DNA of 64,000 nt. It comes from SG8-38 sp041576815 (GTDB lineage: Bacteria; Myxococcota_A; Polyangia; Polyangiales; Houyiibacteriaceae). The notes beneath the pieces were generated by a model. The model ran no database searches and was not told the origin of the DNA. It saw nothing but the letters and a program-made list of their open reading frames with translations. This document shows, in pieces, positions 58,621-64,000 of this stretch. How positions within the stretch are numbered: the stretch's first letter is position 1; every line of letters begins with the position of its first letter. The stretch lies in NCBI GenBank assembly GCA_041576815.1, contig JBFGKE010000004.1, positions 62,001-126,000 on the forward strand. The letters run 5' to 3'. The translations under genes were made by a program, and so were the position numbers.

Positions 58621-60198
58621 TCACCACCACCAAACGACCACGGCGAAGGCGAGCGCCAAGAGAGCGCCCGCTTGAAGCCGGTAGTCCCGAAAAGAAAAGC
58701 GCCCGGCTGCGACCGCCGCATCCTCTGGACGCCACAGATGCGGCTCTACGGCGCCGGCGTTCGGAGCCGGCGTGGCAAGGCTCGTCCCAGCGACCAAAAC
58801 GAGCCCGAGCGCCAACATGACGACCGCTGCATAGAGGTACTGAAGCTGGAACAGACCGAGGATCTCGACCCCGACCCACCCGAGGACGCCGACGGGAACG
58901 CCGACGACCAGGCCCGCAAGAGCGCCTGCCCGGTTGGCGCGCGGCCAAAACAAACCGAGCAAGAACACCGCGACGACGGGAGGCGTGAGATACGAAAGGA
59001 TCGACTGGAGATACTGCCACAGCGTTGGAAAACGAGAGATCTGCGGCGTCCAGACGACGGCGAGCACCATGAACGCCAGCGTCGCCATTCGGCCCCGAAA
59101 TGCGAGCTGCTGCGTCGTGAGGTCGGGACGGGCCGCCTTCACGAAGTCCATGGTGAAGAGGGTCGACGCCGAGTGGAGGATCGCTTCCAGGCTCGACAGC
59201 ATGGCCGCCGCCAGGACCGCGAGCATGAAACCGCGGAGGCCGAACGGTAGGAGATCGAATGCGAGCGTCGGAAATACCAAGTCGGGCCGGTCGAGCTCCG
59301 GATACAGCACCGTCGCGAAGACCCCCGGCAAGATCAAGATGAAGAGGTTCGGAAGCTTGAGCAGCCCAGCGAACAACGCGCCGTAGCGACCGTCGTCGAG
59401 CGTTCGTGCGCCGAGCGCGCGCTGGATGATGAACTGGTTGGTGCACCAGAAGTACATGCCAACGATGAAGACGCCGGCAATGCCCGGCCAGGGCATGATC
59501 GGGTCACTCGGAGGCTGCATCAGGTGCAGGGCGCCCGGACCCGCCGCGTCGACCACGGCGTCCCATGACGGAACCGCCTGCCAAGCGAGGACGGAAATCA
59601 CGATGCCGCCAGCGAGGATCAGGAGGGCTTGAAGGGCGTCGTTGGCGACCACTGCGCCGAGGCCCCCGAACGCGATGTACACACCGGCTGCAAGCGCGGC
59701 CACGGTAATGGTGATCCAAATCGACACGCCGGGAAGCAGCGTCTGAAGGACCATCGCGCCGGCATAGAGGGAGCCCGGCGCATCGACCAGCATGCTGGTG
59801 AGCAGCAGCATCGCCGAGAACGCGAGTCTCGGCCCACGGCCGAAACGCCGCTCGAGGTACTCGGGCGCGGTATAGATACGCGCACGCAAGAAGACGGGGA
59901 GAAAGAACACCGCAAACAACACGAGCAGAAGGGCCGGCATCCATTCGTAGTGAAAGACGCTGATGCCGTGGTGATAGCCGGCGCCCGGGAGACCCACGAA
60001 GCTGCTGCCACCCATGTTGGCGACGTAAAACGAAAGCCCGATGATCGGCCATCGCATGCGGTGCCCCGCGAGAAAGTACCCTTCGGCGCCCTCACCGCGC
60101 GTGCGTCTCGCGAAGAACCATCCAAACGCAACGCGTGTCGTCACGACGTAGCCGATGAGAATCGCGATGTCCCAGGCGCCGACCTCGAGCTCAGGCAT
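58621..60198 (-). CDS. Sodium/solute symporter family (SSS) transporter
   Basis: 525 residues, 13-14 membrane helices. Helix and loop patterns are GYFLAGHRMRWPIIGLSFYVANMGGSSF, RIYTAPEYLERRFGR and IYFWCTNQFIIQRALGARTLDDGRYG-like text, all of the SGLT/PutP fold. It uses sodium to import a sugar, amino acid or carboxylate that cannot be deduced. Preceded by two small genes on the same strand, the nearer ending 9 bases upstream. Confidence 0.92.
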   Translation of the reverse strand: MPELEVGAWDIAILIGYVVTTRVAFGWFFARRTRGEGAEGYFLAGHRMRWPIIGLSFYVANMGGSSFVGLPGAGYHHGISVFHYEWMPALLLVLFAVFFLPVFLRARIYTAPEYLERRFGRGPRLAFSAMLLLTSMLVDAPGSLYAGAMVLQTLLPGVSIWITITVAALAAGVYIAFGGLGAVVANDALQALLILAGGIVISVLAWQAVPSWDAVVDAAGPGALHLMQPPSDPIMPWPGIAGVFIVGMYFWCTNQFIIQRALGARTLDDGRYGALFAGLLKLPNLFILILPGVFATVLYPELDRPDLVFPTLAFDLLPFGLRGFMLAVLAAAMLSSLEAILHSASTLFTMDFVKAARPDLTTQQLAFRGRMATLAFMVLAVVWTPQISRFPTLWQYLQSILSYLTPPVVAVFLLGLFWPRANRAGALAGLVVGVPVGVLGWVGVEILGLFQLQYLYAAVVMLALGLVLVAGTSLATPAPNAGAVEPHLWRPEDAAVAAGRFSFRDYRLQAGALLALAFAVVVWWW

Positions 60199-60207
60199 GG
60201 GGCGGTT

Positions 60208-60597
60208 CTACGTTGCGGACGGCAACAACGCCCATAGGATCAGCGCGCCGAGCACGATCGGGAAGAGGCAGTTGATGCGGATTGCTTTGGGGGAAAGGCT
60301 CGTCCACCAATCGATCAGGGCTTTGAACCGATCGATGCCGATGAACGGTAGGATGACGGCCGCGATGAGCGCCAGAGCGCCCATGATCTGGAGAAACAAG
60401 GGCGCGCGAGAAACCGGGGCGGCAAACCAGAGGGCGAGACCGAAGACGAGCCGAATCGCCACCGCGAACCAAAGACCTCCAAAAGTGCCGAAGCCGGCGA
60501 CGAAGCTCTTCATGCGCAAGGGGGCGAGAACACCCCACACCCCGATCAGGACGGTCAGGACGCCAAGCAGCCCCGAAATCTCGACCGCGAGAGGCAC
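60208..60597 (-). CDS. Small integral membrane protein, unknown
   Basis: 129 residues from GTG 60597, chosen because it follows the upstream stop by 1 base; a longer in-frame reading would overlap that gene. Four hydrophobic segments are visible, including LLGVLTVLIGVWGVLAPL, LWFAVAIRLVFGLALWFAA and IMGALALIAAVILPFIG. No known family recognised. Tight spacing to the SSS gene (9 bases) suggests a shared transcript. Confidence 0.7.
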   Translation of the reverse strand: MPLAVEISGLLGVLTVLIGVWGVLAPLRMKSFVAGFGTFGGLWFAVAIRLVFGLALWFAAPVSRAPLFLQIMGALALIAAVILPFIGIDRFKALIDWWTSLSPKAIRINCLFPIVLGALILWALLPSAT

Positions 60598-60598
60598 T

Positions 60599-61021
60599 TC
60601 AGCGCTGCCCCTCCCGCGCCTCGGATACCGGTTCGGGGACCGGTTCATACACCGGCAACGCGCGCTCGAGCTGATCGGCCGTCTTCGCGACGGCGTGCAT
60701 CGCGATCTCCAAGTCGGCGAGCTCCATGTGATCGACCATCACCGTGTGACGCACGACGTACACGTCGCCGTCGAGACACAGCGAGCCGACGGCGAGGTTG
60801 AAGCTCTGCTGAAGGGCCGCTTCGGGGGCCATGCGTTCGGCGCGGCAGCACGCAGACGAAAAATCCACCCAAGCTCGGCCCATCGCTTCGTGGTGTGTGA
60901 CGATGACCGCCTGCATGCGGCCGTTTGGATAGTCGAATACGACCTTGAAATGGTTGTCGTGGTCCTCGGCCAGCTCATAGCTGGACCTCGCGTGATCCAT
61001 GATGTCGGTCCACGTCGGCAC
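60599..61021 (-). CDS. Conserved hypothetical soluble protein, YbjN/CesT-like pattern
   Basis: 140 residues from GTG 61021. A longer in-frame start would run into the divergent acyl-CoA synthetase. The layout (helix, then VVFDYPNGRMQAVIVTHHEA, CCRAERMAPEAALQQSFNLA, VYVVRHTVMVDHM, long helix) resembles the alpha-beta secretion-chaperone/YbjN fold, but no diagnostic motif is present. It ends 1 base before the next gene start. Function unknown. Confidence 0.65.
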   Translation of the reverse strand: MPTWTDIMDHARSSYELAEDHDNHFKVVFDYPNGRMQAVIVTHHEAMGRAWVDFSSACCRAERMAPEAALQQSFNLAVGSLCLDGDVYVVRHTVMVDHMELADLEIAMHAVAKTADQLERALPVYEPVPEPVSEAREGQR

Positions 61022-61094
61022 GGGCCGCTCGTTGTACCATGGCGCCCGAAAAAAGTGGCTCGAATCCGGGCGCGCGCGTCGTACACTTCCCGAC

Positions 61095-62882
61095 ATGCTC
61101 GAACGCTTTGCTTCGCCCTCATGGCGGTCGTCGGTGCTCGCAGAGCTTCGGTCGGGGCCGAAGGCGCTGCGCAAGACGGTGCCGTGGTTGCTGCGGACTC
61201 GGCTTCGACGCGTCCAGAGCCTGCTGCAAGTGGCGCTGAAGAACGCGCAAGACGCGCCACACGACCTCGCGTTCGAGATGGACGACGAACATCTCACGTG
61301 GTCCGAGCTCGCGAGCACGACGTCGCGTGTCGGTCACGTTCTTGCTGCAGCAGGCGTAAAGCCAGGCGACGTCGTCGCGCTGGTCGCGGAGAATTCGCCT
61401 TTCTACGTCGCATCGGTCCTCGGCATTTCGCGCGTCGGCGCGACGGCGGCCCTCGTCAACACCAACCTTCGCGGGCGGCCGTTGTCGCACGCGATCGAGG
61501 TGTCGAAGGCAAAGGTCGTGCTGATCAGCCACCGTTTGGAGCCGGGGCTGCGTGAATGCGAGGCGCTCTGTGAGTCGCTCGATCGGATTCTCGTGTTTGA
61601 CGACGACCCGTATTCGAGCTTGCTCGCGAGCACGCCCGCGACTCCGTATCCCGAAGCGCCGGTCCGTGCAGAGGACGATTTCATTTACATCTACACGTCC
61701 GGGACCACCGGTTTCCCCAAGCCATGCCGAATCTCACATGCGCGCGCGATCCTCGCAGGGGCCGGGTTTGGGCCGCTGATGTACGAGTTCGTCCCTGGTG
61801 ACAAGCTCTACTGCGTTCTTCCCCTTTATCACGCCAACGGTCTTCTTCTCGGGGCGTCCTCGACGATCGTGGCACGCGTGCCGATGGCGATGCGGCGCTC
61901 GTTCAGCGCCAGCGCCTTTTGGGATGACGTGCACAAGTACGGCGCGACCGCGCTCCTCTACATCGGCGAGCTCTGCCGCTACCTCGTGAACTCCCCGCCG
62001 CATCCGAAAGAGCTGCCAAATCCCGTGAGGGTCGCGGTCGGCAATGGCCTCAGACCGGACATTTGGCCGCGGTTCAAGACGCGCTTTGGTATCCAGCACA
62101 TCCGAGAGTTTTACGGAGCCACCGAAGCGCCTGGCTTCATCGCGAACATCAGCGGCCGCGAAGGGTCGGTTGGTCGGGTCCCGCTGGGCGGCTTGGCAGG
62201 CTGGCTCCGAATCGTTCGTTACGACGTCGACCGCGAGCGACATCCGCGGGACTCGCGAGGGTTTTGCATCCCTTGTGAGAGCGGTGAGGTCGGCGAGCTG
62301 CTCATTCGCGTGCCGAAAGCGACGGGCAACGGCCTCGAGTACCGCGGCTACACCGATCCAAGTGCAACCGAAAAGAAGCTGCTCCGCGACGTGTTCAAGA
62401 AGGGTGACGAGTACTTCCGCTCCGGCGACTTGCTTCGAACGGACCACGACGGCTTCTACTACTTCGTCGACCGCATCGGCGACACCTTCCGGTGGAAAGG
62501 CGAGAATGTCTCGACCGCGGAGGTCGCCGACGTGATCACTCACAACGACGGCATCGCCGAGGCCACGGTGACCGGCGTTCACGTGCCGAACATGGACGGC
62601 CAGGCGGGTCTCGCCGCGGTCGTACCGATCGACGACTTCGATCCAGACCGGTTTTGGAATGCGGTCTCCGAGCTTCCCGCGTACGCACAGCCCCGGTTCG
62701 TTCGTGTGATGGGGAGCCTCGCGAAGACCGGAACGTTCAAGATTCAAAAGAACGACCTCCGAAAAGACGGAGTCGACCCGGCCACGGTGCTCGACCCGCT
62801 CTACGTCCGAACGGACGAAGGCTACGAGCGCCTCACGCAAGAGCGATGGGCCGACGTCAAAGAGGGGCGCCTCAAGCTCTAG
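61095..62882 (+). CDS. AMP-forming acyl-CoA synthetase (FATP/long-chain type)
   Basis: 595 residues from ATG 61095. ANL-superfamily motifs: P-loop YIYTSGTTGFPKPC, acyl/adenylate site EFYGATEAPGFI, FRSGDLLRTDHDGFYYFVDRIGDTF (hinge Asp and Arg) and the C-terminal catalytic Lys in KTGTFKIQKNDLR. The GLEYRGYTDPSATEKKLLRDVF insertion is typical of very-long-chain/FATP-like synthetases. It activates fatty or other hydrophobic acids for the acyl-CoA enzymes seen across the window. Divergent from the 61021 gene with 73 bases between. Confidence 0.92.
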   Translation: MLERFASPSWRSSVLAELRSGPKALRKTVPWLLRTRLRRVQSLLQVALKNAQDAPHDLAFEMDDEHLTWSELASTTSRVGHVLAAAGVKPGDVVALVAENSPFYVASVLGISRVGATAALVNTNLRGRPLSHAIEVSKAKVVLISHRLEPGLRECEALCESLDRILVFDDDPYSSLLASTPATPYPEAPVRAEDDFIYIYTSGTTGFPKPCRISHARAILAGAGFGPLMYEFVPGDKLYCVLPLYHANGLLLGASSTIVARVPMAMRRSFSASAFWDDVHKYGATALLYIGELCRYLVNSPPHPKELPNPVRVAVGNGLRPDIWPRFKTRFGIQHIREFYGATEAPGFIANISGREGSVGRVPLGGLAGWLRIVRYDVDRERHPRDSRGFCIPCESGEVGELLIRVPKATGNGLEYRGYTDPSATEKKLLRDVFKKGDEYFRSGDLLRTDHDGFYYFVDRIGDTFRWKGENVSTAEVADVITHNDGIAEATVTGVHVPNMDGQAGLAAVVPIDDFDPDRFWNAVSELPAYAQPRFVRVMGSLAKTGTFKIQKNDLRKDGVDPATVLDPLYVRTDEGYERLTQERWADVKEGRLKL

Positions 62883-62893
62883 CGCCGCAATCG

Positions 62894-63478
62894 CTAGGGC
62901 GACTCCAGCGCCTTCTCGATGACGGCGCGATCTTCGGGAGCGTAGTCCAGGGCAAGCGCAGCGCCGTGCCCTCGATCGGTCATCTTTTTCCAAGTCTTCT
63001 GCACGATGGGGATCAGCTTTTCTTCGTTGTGCTTTTGCGCGAAATCGTGAAAGTAGTGCTCGAGGAACACGAGGCAGATCACGTCTTCGAGCAGCTGCAC
63101 GTCGGGATCGGTCTTGAGGCCGCGTTTCTTGAGGAGCGTTTGGACGCGCGCGATCGTGTCGTCGCCATAGCCGACCATTCGCAGAATCTTCCCGGCAATC
63201 TCCCCATGGCGTTTGTAGAGATCGGTGCGCCATTTGAGATAGCCCGCCCTCCCCTCCGGATAGCTCTCCCGCGGCACCTCCCAGCGGCGAATGTGTTGAG
63301 CGCGGGCCGCTAACTGCACGGGTTCGGGCGCATCGGGCGCGTACGCGTTCAGTCGGGACGACATCCGCTGGCCGTAGACCAGCTCCCTCGGAAGGACCTG
63401 CCCGTTTACGGTTTCGGTGTTGGGATCCTCGGCGTTCGCTTCATCGAAGAGCCGAAAAGCCTCGTCGCGCCGAGACAT
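62894..63478 (-). CDS. DUF4202-domain protein
   Basis: 194 residues, all-helical. Family text: FRLFDEANAEDPNTETVNGQ, PRELVYGQRMSSRLNAYAPD, LAARAQHIRRWEVPRESYPEGRAGYLKWR-type and QLLEDVICLVFLEHYFHDF. The His/Asp-rich pattern resembles HD-domain-like metal proteins, but no activity has been assigned. Often a single-copy housekeeping-like gene in proteobacteria and eukaryotes. It converges with the acyl-CoA synthetase. Confidence 0.88.
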   Translation of the reverse strand: MSRRDEAFRLFDEANAEDPNTETVNGQVLPRELVYGQRMSSRLNAYAPDAPEPVQLAARAQHIRRWEVPRESYPEGRAGYLKWRTDLYKRHGEIAGKILRMVGYGDDTIARVQTLLKKRGLKTDPDVQLLEDVICLVFLEHYFHDFAQKHNEEKLIPIVQKTWKKMTDRGHGAALALDYAPEDRAVIEKALESP

Positions 63479-63562
63479 GGGGCAATTCTAACACGGCGAT
63501 CGGAGCGCTAGCGCAGGCGCCACGATTTGGCGTATAAGCGAGGAGAACGACCTGGAGGCCCG

Positions 63563-63877
63563 ATGGCGAGAGCGATGCTCCTCACGACGACCGCGCTGAT
63601 GTGCCTCGTCGTCGCCATGGGCTGTGACCGGTCGCCGGAAGTCGCGCCTGAGGCGCCAGAGGCCCAAGGCAGGACGGTCATTTGGATGCCCGGCCGAGCC
63701 GCCGAGGCCGCGAAGTCCAAGCTCGAGCGCGCGGCCGAGCCAAATCGACCGATGTCGACCCCCTCGCCCGACGAGGCCTCCGAAGCACCTTCGAGTGAGC
63801 CGCCACCGCCACCGGCCAAACCACCCCGGCCGCGCGCCCCGCACACCGATCGCTGCGGTCGCCCGCTGATCACCTAG
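63563..63877 (+). CDS. Small Pro-rich lipoprotein
   Basis: 104 residues from ATG 63563, with GGAGG 5 bases before it. Lipobox VVAMG-C21, then a Pro/Ala/Ser/Glu-rich low-complexity region (for example SSEPPPPPAKPPRPRAP) that probably spans part of the periplasm, ending HTDRCGRPLIT. No domain recognised. Followed by a REP palindrome that may end its transcript. Confidence 0.72.
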   Translation: MARAMLLTTTALMCLVVAMGCDRSPEVAPEAPEAQGRTVIWMPGRAAEAAKSKLERAAEPNRPMSTPSPDEASEAPSSEPPPPPAKPPRPRAPHTDRCGRPLIT

Positions 63878-63884
63878 CGAATAA

Positions 63885-63934
63885 GGGGACAGTCCCCTTT
63901 TCCAGGAAAGAACCTAGAAAAGGGGACTGTCCCC
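63885..63934. repeat. REP/BIME-type nested palindrome, copy 2
   Basis: GGGGACAGTCCCCTTTTC (63885-63902) and its complement (63917-63934), centre partly paired (CCAGG/CCTAG), then TTTTTA. Same element as at 51171-51220. It lies 8 bases after the lipoprotein stop and could serve as a terminator. Confidence 0.8.
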
Positions 63935-63959
63935 TTTTTAATTTCGGTTGCTTTTTGTC

Positions 63960-63994
63960 TACCGTTTGGTAGGTATACAGTGACCGGGTGGTAG
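63960..63994. promoter_or_regulatory. Possible operator at window edge
   Basis: TACC-GTTT-GGTA (63960-63971) has 4-base palindromic arms and is echoed by ACCGGGTGGTAG at 63983-63994, giving two related half-sites. An ATG follows at 63995 but only two codons are visible. This is the kind of site that precedes TetR-type genes; the gene itself is outside the window. Confidence 0.3.
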
Positions 63995-64000
63995 ATGGGT

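Noticed and set aside
61734..63233. Reverse-strand open frame of 499 codons
   Set aside because: Antisense to the acyl-CoA synthetase.

Overview
The window is dense, high-G+C bacterial chromosome with short gaps, frequent ATGA/GTGA stop-start overlaps and six tail-to-tail gene pairs that touch or overlap. It most resembles a Myxococcota (deltaproteobacterial) genome. Four lipoproteins carry a long Gly/Ser/Ala/Met-rich linker directly after the lipobox Cys. One secreted metallohydrolase ends in a MYXO-CTERM-like tail. The gene content (V-type ATPase, lipase maturation factor, many fatty-acid and steroid-type enzymes) also fits. This assignment is inference from gene content; no rRNA or tRNA gene was seen.

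Layout: 1-141 is the start of ppk1 (reverse strand), followed by a TetR regulator. 1030-4971 is a three-gene secreted redox operon: beta-helix lipoprotein, SO2930-type diheme cytochrome and MauG-like diheme enzyme. 4977-15372 holds metabolic genes: AidB-like acyl-CoA dehydrogenase, glutamine-dependent NAD synthetase, hydrolase, SDR, KsdD-like flavoprotein, DJ-1, GNAT and sirtuin. 15460-21825 holds MsrA, a FadL-type porin, a lipase maturation factor, an NmrA-like protein, a CBS protein and an MFS transporter with an inverted repeat in front. 21887-30066 is a complete nine-gene V/A-type ATPase operon in the order G-I-K-E-C-F-A-B-D. 30063-32600 holds a CehA/McbA metallohydrolase and a gene-poor stretch with inverted hairpin repeats, a decayed four-helix-bundle gene and a CTGNCN hexamer array. 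32767-38552 holds a sugar-dehydrogenase-like lipoprotein, a MAPR/cytochrome-b5-like protein, Amt, a P450-type ferredoxin, an SCP2 protein, TetR, MenB and an RRM protein that appears to start at ATT.

38822-42383 is the most interesting region. It is a putative RiPP (modified peptide) locus: an S24/S26-peptidase-like protein with Cys where the catalytic Ser is expected, an HprK-like kinase, a PqqD-like recognition protein, a radical SAM protein with a reduced SPASM/twitch region, a 56-residue Cys-containing candidate precursor that would be easy to miss, and a convergent nucleotidyltransferase. Successive genes overlap from the peptidase-like gene through the radical SAM gene.

42441-64000 is again metabolic and rich in lipid or steroid-type functions: a DUF35/thiolase pair; a pdxJ-SDR-DUF1214-sulfotransferase-CNT run; a PaaX-like regulator with a palindromic operator; a BpsA-like polyamine synthase behind an N-terminally extended IF-1; a GMC oxidoreductase, acyltransferase, ferredoxin reductase and beta-barrel cluster; an SSS transporter; an acyl-CoA synthetase; DUF4202; and a small lipoprotein. 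Two REP-type nested palindromes built on GGGGACAGTCCCC lie at about 51.2 kb and 63.9 kb.
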